DNA of 64,000 bases from Edaphobacter sp. 4G125. GTDB lineage: Bacteria; Acidobacteriota; Terriglobia; Terriglobales; Acidobacteriaceae. Under the pieces are notes generated by a model. The model ran no database searches. It was given only the letters and a program-made list of their open reading frames with translations, and was not told the origin of the DNA. Positions 15,856 through 23,317 of the stretch are shown piece by piece. The DNA lies in assembly GCF_014274685.1 (NCBI RefSeq), contig NZ_CP060393.1, positions 989,501 through 1,053,500 of the forward strand, given 5' to 3'. A program made the position numbers and the translations under genes. The stretch's first letter is position 1, and the number at the start of each line of letters is the position of its first letter.

Positions 15856-16376
15856 ATCAGCCTCTTCTCGATCCGAAACACCTCTATACGCACCCAGTAA
15901 CGAAAAGCGACTGCGTGAGTATCGCCGATGACTACGGATACGCGTCCGCTGAAGGTGATGGCGCTACTGCGGCCTCGGCTGGCGACCTCTCTGTCTCAGA
16001 AGCGAATGGTGACAGTGCGAAGTCGGCGAGTGCCGGTAATGGCGCTACGTCCATCGCGAGAGGTTATGCCGCTCGGTCCTCTGCTGCCGGAGACTTTGCA
16101 AAAGCGCATACAGAAGACGACTTCAGCATGGCGTCCGTGGCCGGAGATCACGGCTCAGCGTTGAGTTCTGGCGAGTGCTCTATCGCAATGGCTGCTGGCG
16201 TCGGCTGCAAGGTGCAGGCTGGCGAACGCGGAGTCTTTGCTACTTGCTACTACGCTCCGGGGAATGTCCTCCGCATACTTGTTGGCTATGTCGGCGAGAA
16301 CGGCATAAAGGCTGACACTCCGTACCGAATCATCGTTGACCGCGAGGGTAACGCGACGTGGCGGGAGGCCGACTAG
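15852..16376 (+). CDS. Protein with ten tandem 9-residue Gly-Asp/Ala repeats
   Basis: Residues 35-123 consist of nine nonapeptides and one octapeptide, each starting with Gly-Asp or a variant followed by alternating small residues, for example GDGATAASA, GDLSVSEAN, GDSAKSASA. Such alternation fits a narrow beta-roll or beta-helix coil. The C-terminal 45 residues (RGVFATCYYAPG... to TWREAD) look like a small globular domain. GTG 15852 is chosen as the start because of GGGAGGT six bases upstream and the overlap with the previous stop. The function is unknown; similar repeat proteins occur in phage early regions. Confidence 0.65.
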   Translation: MNQPLLDPKHLYTHPVTKSDCVSIADDYGYASAEGDGATAASAGDLSVSEANGDSAKSASAGNGATSIARGYAARSSAAGDFAKAHTEDDFSMASVAGDHGSALSSGECSIAMAAGVGCKVQAGERGVFATCYYAPGNVLRILVGYVGENGIKADTPYRIIVDREGNATWREAD

Positions 16377-16526
16377 ATGCTCTTCGACCTCGCTATCGTC
16401 ATCGGTTCTTTTGCCTTCGTCCTCCTCTGCCACGGTGTCCATCTCTGGCTCCGTTACAAAGAGCGCCAAAACCTCTACAGACTTCGCAGTGAAAGGAGAA
16501 ACCATGCAGACACACAGTCTTTTTGA
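16377..16526 (+). CDS. Tiny single-span membrane protein (49 aa)
   Basis: This small gene starts immediately after the TAG of its neighbour, behind GGGAGG, and overlaps the next gene by 23 bases. The product has one hydrophobic helix (LAIVIGSFAFVLLCHGVHLW, about 5-24) and then a basic, Arg-rich cytoplasmic tail. The size and topology would suit a membrane-targeted inhibitor or an accessory peptide of the early operon; no family was recognised. Confidence 0.5.
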   Translation: MLFDLAIVIGSFAFVLLCHGVHLWLRYKERQNLYRLRSERRNHADTQSF

Positions 16527-16842
16527 GCAATCCGCAGAGCCCATTCCCGCTGTTCAGTTCTCTGGGTCCGACTACGAGGAGTCGCGCGATAAGAAGCGTC
16601 TCACAACACAGCTTGAGCGCGTTCGCCTTCTGATGGCCGATGGAACTTGGCGGACTGTCGAGCGCATCGCGTCGGAGCTTCGACGAGCATATCCCGGCGT
16701 AAGGTTCCCTGAAGCATCCATCTCCGCTCAGCTCCGCAATCTACGCAAGATCGACTATCTGATCGAGACGAGGAATGTATGTCAGGGTGGCCTCCTTTAT
16801 GAATATCGCCTGACGGGAAAAGTGGGGGTGCAGGTTGGCTAA
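16504..16842 (+). CDS. Winged-helix DNA-binding-like phage protein
   Basis: The 112-residue product contains a likely winged helix from residue 35 to 100 (LERVRLLMADGTWRTVERIA followed by an ASISAQLRNLRK recognition helix and a short wing). ATG 16504 is preceded by AAAGGAGA. Such proteins usually regulate early transcription or take part in replication. It overlaps the upstream tiny membrane gene and the following gene by a few bases, so the operon is tightly coupled. Confidence 0.6.
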   Translation: MQTHSLFEQSAEPIPAVQFSGSDYEESRDKKRLTTQLERVRLLMADGTWRTVERIASELRRAYPGVRFPEASISAQLRNLRKIDYLIETRNVCQGGLLYEYRLTGKVGVQVG

Positions 16843-17080
16843 GCTCTTCCACTGGCGTATCGATGTAGCTGCCGAGCTGAAGAGGAAAGATGAAGAGCTT
16901 ACCTCTTCATTCGTCGGCGATGGCGGAGTTCCTCTGGCTGCGGACAAAATCCGCGTCGACCTCACTACTCTTCTCGAAACAGGTGTTCGCTATCTCCCGG
17001 CAGATTCTCGCTGTGATTGCTTCGACCCTCGCCGTGGCTGCATCGGCCACGATTTAGAGCGTGCGGAGGTGGCGGCGTGA
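16835..17080 (+). CDS. Hypothetical early phage protein (81 aa) with a Cys cluster
   Basis: The product starts at TTG 16835 (MAKLFHWRID), overlapping the upstream stop by eight bases, with GGGGGTG upstream. It ends with CDCFDPRRGCIGHD, three cysteines and a histidine that could hold a metal. No known domain was recognised. It is followed by the YqaJ nuclease with a GTGA overlap. Confidence 0.5.
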   Translation: MAKLFHWRIDVAAELKRKDEELTSSFVGDGGVPLAADKIRVDLTTLLETGVRYLPADSRCDCFDPRRGCIGHDLERAEVAA

Positions 17081-18096
17081 TTACTGCGGAAGAGTTGAAA
17101 GTAAAATGGCTGGCCGACCGGCGCAAAGGTATTGGTGGTTCAGATGTTGCTGCGGTGTTCGGCGAGAAGTACGGATGTCCGCGAGCTTTATTTCTCGACA
17201 AGACGGGAGTGGAGCCGGATTACGAGCATACTGAAGCGAGCCTCGATCTGTTCGACCGTGGCCACTCTTTAGAGCCGCTCATCGCTGATAGATTCCAGCG
17301 CGAGACTGGCCTTGCCGTCCGCAGGATGCCATCGCGGGTATCGAAGGATAGGCCGTGGATGAGGGTCAATGTCGACCGCATCATCCTCTCCAGCGCAGAG
17401 CTTGGACCGGAGTTTGAGGGACCAGGGTATCTGGAGTGTAAGTCAGCGGATCGTGAAGTGTTCTTTGAGATGCGGGCTCACGGAATGCCGGAGCATTACA
17501 TCCTTCAGCTTCAGCATGGTCTGGCGGTGACGGGATGGGGTTGGGGTGCGTTCGCTGTACTTGAGCCTTATACATTCAAGTTCCTTCACTTCAAGGTGAA
17601 GCGTGACGAGCGGCTGATCGACGTTATCAAGCAAGTCGAAGAGGTGTTCTGGAAGCGCGTAAAGGCTGGCGATATCCCCGACAAGCTGGAGGACTTCAAT
17701 GATTCTCGCTGCCAGAACTGCGGCTATCGGTTGAGTTGCCGCAATGCTGAAGCTCTTCCGAAAGAGAAGAAGCGTAAGCGGATATACGAGCCCGACGACT
17801 CCGAAGAGATGGACATCATTGTCGGAAATATCAAGATGCTCGACGCCTCGATAGAAGAGGCGGAAGCGCAGAGGAAGATTGAGCGGCAGAAAGCCGTGAT
17901 CCTCATGGGGGACCGCGAAGCCATTCTCGTTTCCGGCCAGGGAAAGAAGCTGCTCAATTCCATGCGAAGCGGTCGCCAGTCCTGGGACACGAAGGCTCTC
18001 GATACAGAGCAGCCGCAACTCGCTGCGAGGTACAAACGACGCGGCGAAGCATACAGCGTGCTCCTGATGTACGACGTAAACGGCAACGACGAATAA
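17077..18096 (+). CDS. YqaJ-type recombination exonuclease with a probable Fe-S cluster
   Basis: The protein is a PD-(D/E)XK nuclease of the YqaJ/lambda-exonuclease type. Motifs: RRKGIGGSDVAAVFG (15-29), Glu66 in GHSLEPLI, Asp100 in VNVDR, and Glu120/Lys122 in YLECKSA. Unusually, Cys34 (KYGCPRAL) and a C-terminal Cys212-x2-Cys215-x5-Cys221 group match the one-plus-three cysteine layout of AddB/Cas4 nucleases that bind [4Fe-4S]. It should degrade one strand of duplex ends for phage recombination. GTG 17077 has GGAGGT seven bases upstream. A RecT/Beta-type annealing protein was not found nearby. Confidence 0.85.
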   Translation: MITAEELKVKWLADRRKGIGGSDVAAVFGEKYGCPRALFLDKTGVEPDYEHTEASLDLFDRGHSLEPLIADRFQRETGLAVRRMPSRVSKDRPWMRVNVDRIILSSAELGPEFEGPGYLECKSADREVFFEMRAHGMPEHYILQLQHGLAVTGWGWGAFAVLEPYTFKFLHFKVKRDERLIDVIKQVEEVFWKRVKAGDIPDKLEDFNDSRCQNCGYRLSCRNAEALPKEKKRKRIYEPDDSEEMDIIVGNIKMLDASIEEAEAQRKIERQKAVILMGDREAILVSGQGKKLLNSMRSGRQSWDTKALDTEQPQLAARYKRRGEAYSVLLMYDVNGNDE

Positions 18097-18116
18097 CCGA
18101 AAAAGGGATTTGATTC

Positions 18117-18356
18117 ATGGCTATTTTCAAAGCACCTGTAACGCGGGCAGATGGCCTCGCAAACGCTGATTACGCAATGACTCTTGAGGAGATCGGTGCG
18201 ATTGAGGGTGTTACCCGAGAACGCGTCCGGCAAATCATCAATCGTGCGCTGAACAAGCTGAAGATTCACCACATGGATGAGCTTCTGACGATGCGCGGCC
18301 TCGCAAACGAACAGCGCAGAAACAGCGGCATAACCGCTCATGGGGTGATTCGGTAA
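18117..18356 (+). CDS. Small sigma-70 region 4-like HTH protein
   Basis: The 79-residue product contains MTLEEIGAIEGVTRERVRQI (20-39), the helix-turn-helix of sigma-70 region 4, which in a full sigma factor reads the -35 box. There is no region 2. It may be a phage regulator that binds DNA or core polymerase. AAAAAGGGA precedes the ATG. The next gene starts in its stop codon (TAATG). Confidence 0.7.
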   Translation: MAIFKAPVTRADGLANADYAMTLEEIGAIEGVTRERVRQIINRALNKLKIHHMDELLTMRGLANEQRRNSGITAHGVIR

Positions 18357-18649
18357 TGCAGATAACGCGCATCTCTGTAAGTTCACAGCTCAAGGTTCAG
18401 CATCCGGCGCAAGAATTTTCTACTATCTCGAACCTCGTGACGTTAGAGGCTCAGGTTGCCGATGACGAGTCGCCCTCGGCCTGTCTCCAGAAACTCCAAG
18501 CTCAGGCGGATTCGTTCAATGACGCTCACATGGAGCGCCGAGTAAAAGCGATTGCGGATCGCGAGTTCAACAAAGCTGCATCACGTCGGGCGGCTGACGC
18601 TACCGCTGAGAAGTCGGCAAAGCTCGCCCAGAAGCACGAACAGTTTTAG
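18356..18649 (+). CDS. Hypothetical phage protein (97 aa), helical C-terminus
   Basis: The product pairs a beta-rich N-terminal half with a charged alpha-helical C-terminal half (DSFNDAHMERRVKAIADREF...). No family was recognised. It is translationally coupled to the sigma-like gene (TAATG) and precedes the clamp gene by 31 bases, so a role in replication is possible but not shown. Confidence 0.5.
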   Translation: MQITRISVSSQLKVQHPAQEFSTISNLVTLEAQVADDESPSACLQKLQAQADSFNDAHMERRVKAIADREFNKAASRRAADATAEKSAKLAQKHEQF

Positions 18650-18680
18650 CCCTACAAACCAACACTGAAGGAGAAAGTAA

Positions 18681-19868
18681 ATGGCAACAGCAGTAATAGA
18701 AGCTCCCATGGTAGGAGTGAAGGCGGGTAAGGTTGTTCTCCCGCTCTCGTCTCTGCAAGCAGCCCTCACGAAAATATCACCGGCCATCCCCGGCGCGTCA
18801 TGCGCGGTTCCCGTCCTCCGCACGATCAAGATCGAAAACACCAGCACGGCTACCACGTTCACGGCAACAGACCTTGAGATGGCTATCCGTGCTTCTGTGC
18901 CGGTAGAGCAAGAGCCTGGCGGTGCATTCCTGATTGCAGCAGAGCGCTTCGTCGGATACGTGAAGCTGCTTGAAGGTGAAGAGGTGTCGATTGCGCCGCG
19001 TGATCGACGTGCCACGCTCAAGTGTGGCAGAGCCACTACGCAACTCCCCCTCGACATCCTCGCCAATTACCCGGCCACTGAGTTCGTCGGTGAGTCTGGT
19101 TCCGCTCTGAAGATTCCACAGAACGTCGCGCTACGCCTGCTGAAACATACGGGGTTCGCCATTTCTGCGGAGGAATCAAAATACATCCTCTCGGGTGCAT
19201 TGCTTGAGGTCTTTGATGGCAAGGTGCGGATGGTTGGCACGGATGGGCATCGCATGGCGATATACACCGTATCTCTTGAAAGCTTGGTAGGACATGGTGC
19301 GGTTGGCTCGTTACTCCCATTGCATCTACTGAAGGCGCTTGAGAAGGGCATGAAGGATAGCTCTGACCAGCATGTCGCGCTGTCAGACGACCCGAACGCT
19401 TCGAGCCTGTCTCTCCGTGTGTCCGGCGCTCTTCCCGTAGATATCGTCTGCCGGAAGATGGTCGGCACCTTCCCGAACTATCGCGGCGTTATCCCCCAGG
19501 GAAGCCCTGAAGTCTTCGTTACCGTGAACGCGACGGAAATGCTGGCTTCCATTATGCGATGTGTTGCGATGAGTGACCGTGAAAATTTTGCGGTCCGGCT
19601 TACTGTGTCGAGAGATTCCATCGGCATGAAGTCGGTCGATTCCACGGCGGGAGAGACTGAGGAGTCGATACAGGTTGGCCCTGTCGGTGAGTGGGAGCCG
19701 TTCACGACAGGATTCAATGGCCAGTACCTCGTCGATGTCCTCAAGGTGTGCAAGGGCGACGTAGAGATCAAGTTCTCGAAGCCCGCAAACAATGTGCCGA
19801 TGGTTATGTCGTGCTCCCCGGAAGATGGCGAGGAATTCGACTACGTCGTCATGCCGATGAAGGTGTAG
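18681..19868 (+). CDS. dnaN: Phage-encoded DNA polymerase beta sliding clamp
   Basis: The 395-residue product follows the three-domain clamp pattern: an N-terminal LPLSSLQAALTKISPAIP with TATDLEMAI, a central GALLEVFDGKVRMVGTDGHR, and the C-terminal hydrophobic-pocket ending YVVMPMKV. The clamp encircles DNA and tethers polymerases and repair proteins. A clamp in a 41-kb temperate phage is uncommon; it may replace the host clamp to favour phage replication. A GAAGGAG ribosome-binding site precedes the ATG. It sits between recombination genes and the initiator gene. Confidence 0.9.
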   Translation: MATAVIEAPMVGVKAGKVVLPLSSLQAALTKISPAIPGASCAVPVLRTIKIENTSTATTFTATDLEMAIRASVPVEQEPGGAFLIAAERFVGYVKLLEGEEVSIAPRDRRATLKCGRATTQLPLDILANYPATEFVGESGSALKIPQNVALRLLKHTGFAISAEESKYILSGALLEVFDGKVRMVGTDGHRMAIYTVSLESLVGHGAVGSLLPLHLLKALEKGMKDSSDQHVALSDDPNASSLSLRVSGALPVDIVCRKMVGTFPNYRGVIPQGSPEVFVTVNATEMLASIMRCVAMSDRENFAVRLTVSRDSIGMKSVDSTAGETEESIQVGPVGEWEPFTTGFNGQYLVDVLKVCKGDVEIKFSKPANNVPMVMSCSPEDGEEFDYVVMPMKV

Positions 19869-19870
19869 CG

Positions 19871-20080
19871 ATGGTTATTCCTTCGCTTGAGCCATCGAGC
19901 ACAGAAGCAAAACTCAAGTACTGGAGAGAGCTGGCGCGGGCTTACGAGGACAGTGAGACGCGCTACCTCTATCAGGTAGCAGAGCTTGAGGAAGAGGTTG
20001 GCGATTTGAGAGAGCAGCTCGCAGGGGCTCATCGCATCATCGACCACTTACGGAAAAGGGTTAGACAACAAGCCGCATAG
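19871..20080 (+). CDS. Small coiled-coil protein (69 aa)
   Basis: The product (MVIPSLEPSSTEAKLKYWRE...) is a continuous charged helix with heptad spacing through YQVAELEEEVGDLREQLAGA. It starts two bases after the clamp stop, behind AAGGTG. It is probably a dimeric adaptor of the replication module; the family was not recognised. Confidence 0.5.
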   Translation: MVIPSLEPSSTEAKLKYWRELARAYEDSETRYLYQVAELEEEVGDLREQLAGAHRIIDHLRKRVRQQAA

Positions 20081-20098
20081 CGTATCAGGGGTTCAGTA

Positions 20099-21313
20099 GT
20101 GCTTATAGATCAATCAGGATTACTTTACGGAGACCGTATCGGTGCTTGCAGCGACGAGGCCCAGCTCCATTTCCCACGCCTCTTGGTTGCCAGCAATGGA
20201 TTCGGGAGGATAGAGATGAGCTATAGCAAGCTCGTCTCTGCGGTATATGGAAGGTTCAAGCGGAAGCCATCCAAGGAGGAAGTTACCCGGTGGATGCATG
20301 AGTACCGGGACAATTTTCTCCTGTTTGTTTACCAGGCCGCAGATGGATCGGTATGGGGTCAATGGGATGTGCCCGCTAAGATGCTTCCTCGATTCAAGCG
20401 CGACGAAGATAAACGCAGCCCTGAGCCGGACGCAAATAGGTTTCATGCGTTCAGGACTGCTTACATCGAATCGCGCCGGGCGGCATATGCGAAGCACGAC
20501 GACTATGTAGATTTCGGAAGTATTTCGGAAGGCTTCGGAAATGCTTCCGAAGGCTTACAAAACGTTTCCGAAATGGTTCCGAAGCATTCACAAAACATTT
20601 CGGAAGACTTCCGCGTGAGTAGGAGAGGTGTAGGTATTGGTGTAGGTATAGGTATTGGTATTGGAGAGGAGAGGTATGTATGCTCGGAGCCTTCGGCTAC
20701 CGAGCCCTCCCAGCCTGCCATTGCCCATCTTCCCACCAACCGTAAGGGTGAAGTTTTCGAGGTGACCGCCGAAATGGTCGCGACCTGGAAGCGCCTGTAT
20801 CCCGCCGTCGATGTCGACCAGCACCTCCGCAACATCGAGGGATGGCTCGACGGGAATCCCGCGAAGCGCAAGACACTCGGCGGGATGAAGAAATTCATCA
20901 ATACGTGGCTCAGTGACGAGCAGAACAAGGGCGGGCGCGCGTCCGCAGGAGTGGCTTATGGCAGAGGGAATGGAGCTGGCGCTAGACCGAATCCTGCGAG
21001 CGCCAGAAACGAACAGTCTCGCTCAAACATCCGGAAAGTCTTTGACTCGTTTGGAGCTTCAGCAAGTGGGAATACTCATGGAGCAGACGAAGAACTCGTA
21101 TCCAGCGCAGGAGATTCCAGAGGAGACGGTGGAGATGTGGGCTCCGGCTTGGATTGCCCTGTCAACTTTGTACGGGATTTCGGCGATGAAGAAGGCGCTA
21201 CAGCGTCACATGCTGGCGTCGAGGTTCTTCCCCCTACCCTCGGAACTGCGAGAGCACCTGGACGCCCTCACGCCCCGGCAATCTACGGTCTATGTCCCGC
21301 AGACACGGCGTGA
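20099..21313 (+). CDS. Phage replication initiator-like protein
   Basis: The 404-residue product has an N-terminal winged-helix-like region (about 15-100, similar in style to phage O/DnaD-type initiators), then a linker encoded by the iteron array (139-171) and a GVGIGVGIGIGIGEE stretch, then a conserved-looking domain (FEVTAEMVATWKRLYPAVDVD..KFINTWLSDEQ, 204-285) typical of phage replication proteins. The last 110 residues are low complexity and overlap the next gene in another frame. Having origin repeats inside the initiator gene is the arrangement of lambda O. The start is GTG 20099. Confidence 0.7.
   Translation: MLIDQSGLLYGDRIGACSDEAQLHFPRLLVASNGFGRIEMSYSKLVSAVYGRFKRKPSKEEVTRWMHEYRDNFLLFVYQAADGSVWGQWDVPAKMLPRFKRDEDKRSPEPDANRFHAFRTAYIESRRAAYAKHDDYVDFGSISEGFGNASEGLQNVSEMVPKHSQNISEDFRVSRRGVGIGVGIGIGIGEERYVCSEPSATEPSQPAIAHLPTNRKGEVFEVTAEMVATWKRLYPAVDVDQHLRNIEGWLDGNPAKRKTLGGMKKFINTWLSDEQNKGGRASAGVAYGRGNGAGARPNPASARNEQSRSNIRKVFDSFGASASGNTHGADEELVSSAGDSRGDGGDVGSGLDCPVNFVRDFGDEEGATASHAGVEVLPPTLGTARAPGRPHAPAIYGLCPADTA
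20513..20605. repeat. Putative replication origin: seven phased TTCGGAA iterons
   Basis: Seven copies of TTCGGAA or its complement TTCCGAA start at 20513, 20524, 20534, 20545, 20566, 20577 and 20599. Gaps are 11, 10, 11, 21, 11 and 22 bases, all near whole helical turns, so every site faces the same side of the DNA. The array lies in the linker of the initiator gene. Confidence 0.75.
20615..20682 (+). other. C-free 68-base tract beside the iterons
   Basis: The plus strand has no cytosine from 20615 to 20682 and consists of GGTATT/GGAGAG-like units. Its strong strand asymmetry and position right after the iterons make it a candidate unwinding or primer region of the origin. Confidence 0.5.
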
Positions 21314-21455
21314 AGTCGCCAAGCTGTGCGGATCGAAGGTCGCGGAGTCGATGAGCGAGATGACGGTCGAGGACGTTGAGAAACATTACGGAGCGGAATC
21401 GGCCAAGCGGTACAAAGCAAAACTGGACACGGAGCGAGGCGGAAATGGTCGTTAG
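20958..21455 (+). CDS. Helicase loader/inhibitor-like replication protein
   Basis: The 165-residue product starts at ATG 20958, six bases after AGGAG, inside the initiator gene in another frame; 356 bases are shared. It has an all-helical pattern with a central WAPAWIALSTLYGISAMKKALQ motif and FFPLPSELREHL, resembling the G39P-type family that loads or blocks the phage replicative helicase. The domain match is by pattern only. The encoded protein looks more constrained than the overlapping tail of the initiator. Confidence 0.6.
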   Translation: MAEGMELALDRILRAPETNSLAQTSGKSLTRLELQQVGILMEQTKNSYPAQEIPEETVEMWAPAWIALSTLYGISAMKKALQRHMLASRFFPLPSELREHLDALTPRQSTVYVPQTRREVAKLCGSKVAESMSEMTVEDVEKHYGAESAKRYKAKLDTERGGNGR

Positions 21456-21987
21456 AGTGTTCGAGAAACGAATGGTAAAGCGGGCGCGGATTCGTCAGCC
21501 GAAGGATGAATCCATTCGTTGCATCCCGCTTACACAAGGGCAAAAGGCGGTCGTTGACGCCGAAGACTATGAGTTCCTGATGCAGTGGAACTGGTTGGCA
21601 AAATGGGATGACGGCACACAGAGCTACTACGCTCGGCGACGGGTTCAGAAGCTAGATGGGCTCGAAGCCACTCACCTTGGAATGCACAACGCGCTGATGG
21701 GAGCGTTCAATGGAACGATTGTCGATCACATCGACGGCGATACGTTGAACATGCGGAAGAGCAATCTGAGAATTGCTACGCATGGCCAGAATGCCTGGAA
21801 CCATCCGACGCGGAGGGATAACCGTCTCGGCGTGAAAGGTGTCCGGTAAAAGGGGCGGCTGTTCGAGGTGCGTATCGCGGTCAACGGAAAGCGCGAGAGT
21901 AAGACGTTTTCGACGGTAGAGGATGCGCTGTTGTGGCGCTACCAAGCCGCAACAGAGATGCACGGCGAGTTTAGGAGGGTGGCGTAA
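21445..21987 (+). pseudogene. HNH-AP2 homing endonuclease gene interrupted by a stop codon
   Basis: The frame encodes an HNH_3 nuclease core (IVDHIDGDTLNMRKSNLR, then ATHGQNAWN) and the start of an AP2 DNA-binding domain (RLGVKGVR), but TAA at 21847-21849 stops it after 134 codons. Directly beyond, the same frame continues with the rest of an AP2-like domain (KGRLFEVRIAVNGKRESKTF to EFRRVA) and ends at TAA 21985-21987, overlapping the next ATG as neighbouring phage genes do. A tyrosine codon usually stands at the stop position in related proteins. So a single point change probably broke the gene; readthrough is possible. Confidence 0.75.
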
Positions 21988-22748
21988 TGGCAAACATAAT
22001 CGACAAACTGCAAAAGCTGATATCGCACGAGAGAAGCGCCCGTGAGATAGGCAACGTGGCTGAAGCTGAGGCTTTCGCGAGTAAGGTGCAGCGGCTTCTA
22101 GCTGAACACAAGCTCACGATGTCAGAAGTGGAGTTTGAGGCCCAAGATAAAGACAACCCTATCAATTGCGAGGATGCCACTTTTCCGGGAAGCAGTACTC
22201 CGGCGTGGATGAAATATCTCTCCCATGGAATCGCATCAAGCTGCTTCTGCGAGGTCTACTCTATTGCTCGCGCGAATACCCAGACTTTCGTGGGGAGAGA
22301 TTCTGACCGTTTAGCCGCAGTCGAGATGTATCGATACCTTGTGGCCACAGCAAATAATCTCTGCAAAAAGGAGACGAAAACCTTCACCGAGAAACCCGCT
22401 TTTGTGTTGCTGAATAAGCTGGCTCGCCACGGAAGTAAGGAGGCATGCGCCATGAAATCGAGGCACCTGCGGGCCTTCAAAGCGTCCTTTCTTTTGGGAT
22501 TCGGAACCGCCATTTACAAGCGGCTTATGGATGACAAGAGGGTTGCTGAGGGCAATGCTTCGGAGCAAGCTTTCGGCCTAATCCTTCGTGATTCGGTAGC
22601 CATCCGTCGTTTTGCTGAAGAGCAGTTCGGAGTCGTAAATGGACGCACGGTGAAAGCTGGGTTCCGCTCGGAAGAAGGCTTTCAGGCTGGAAAAGCGCAT
22701 GGCTATACTGTCGCGCTTAGAAGCAGATTAGCGCTGGGGGTGGCGTAA
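21987..22748 (+). CDS. DUF2786-like phage protein
   Basis: The 253-residue product opens with IIDKLQKLISHERSAREIGNVAEAEAFASKVQRLLAEHKLT, the typical DUF2786 helix pair (sampled-by-age, A-E-A-x-A motif), followed by a longer mixed domain with several cysteines. The biochemical role of the family is unknown to me. ATG overlaps the HNH frame stop (TAATG), and its own stop overlaps the next ATG in the same way. Confidence 0.7.
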   Translation: MANIIDKLQKLISHERSAREIGNVAEAEAFASKVQRLLAEHKLTMSEVEFEAQDKDNPINCEDATFPGSSTPAWMKYLSHGIASSCFCEVYSIARANTQTFVGRDSDRLAAVEMYRYLVATANNLCKKETKTFTEKPAFVLLNKLARHGSKEACAMKSRHLRAFKASFLLGFGTAIYKRLMDDKRVAEGNASEQAFGLILRDSVAIRRFAEEQFGVVNGRTVKAGFRSEEGFQAGKAHGYTVALRSRLALGVA

Positions 22749-23275
22749 TGGCAGGACTCAACGTTTCAAAGTGGCAGGCGGCACGGCGCAAGCAATTTTA
22801 TGACCCGGCCATGCAGTTCTTTCTTCGTATGATCCGCACGGCTCTCGATGAAGCCAAGGCCGTGAAGGGCGTTGCTTGCCCTTATGTCGGCGGATGGTAC
22901 GCCAATGGTTCGCCGATGGAATTTGCTGTTGCTAACAAGGTGTTCAAGCTGTCGGACTGGCAATCTTGGGATGACGCAATCATGGCGCGTCACTGGATTG
23001 CACGAGAGACGCCAGACCGTCATCTTGATCCTTGCGGATACCTGCTTAGCTTCGAGCACTGCTGTGAGTTGCTCAGCCTGAATCCAGATTATGAGGCAAC
23101 GTGGATGCTTCGCGAGATAGACGAGTGTGCAGACTTCGATACGGAAGAGGTGCATACCCGCATCGAGTTTCTAACCAACAATCCGCCTGATGATGTCGAG
23201 GAGGAGCTTTTCGAGGGATTCCGCGTCGTCGCGAAGGTAGATCAGATGTCGATGTTTGGAGGGATGGCAGCATAA
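22748..23275 (+). CDS. Hypothetical phage protein ending in a clamp-binding-like motif
   Basis: The 175-residue product is acidic in its second half and ends with KVDQMSMFGGMAA. QMSMF resembles the Q-x-x-(L/M)-F peptide that binds the pocket of the beta clamp, and this phage encodes its own clamp. The body (residues 1-130) has no recognised domain. It is the last plus-strand gene of the early operon; a strong hairpin follows its stop. A role at the replication fork is inference. Confidence 0.5.
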   Translation: MAGLNVSKWQAARRKQFYDPAMQFFLRMIRTALDEAKAVKGVACPYVGGWYANGSPMEFAVANKVFKLSDWQSWDDAIMARHWIARETPDRHLDPCGYLLSFEHCCELLSLNPDYEATWMLREIDECADFDTEEVHTRIEFLTNNPPDDVEEELFEGFRVVAKVDQMSMFGGMAA

Positions 23276-23283
23276 GCCTGTTT

Positions 23284-23317
23284 AGTGCGTGGCCTGTGCG
23301 CTTTCTGGCCACGCACT
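23284..23317. terminator. Hairpin between convergent operons
   Basis: An 11-bp perfect stem AGTGCGTGGCC / GGCCACGCACT with a 12-base loop lies between the plus-strand early operon and the minus-strand gene at 23316. The T-run is weak on both strands. Confidence 0.65.
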
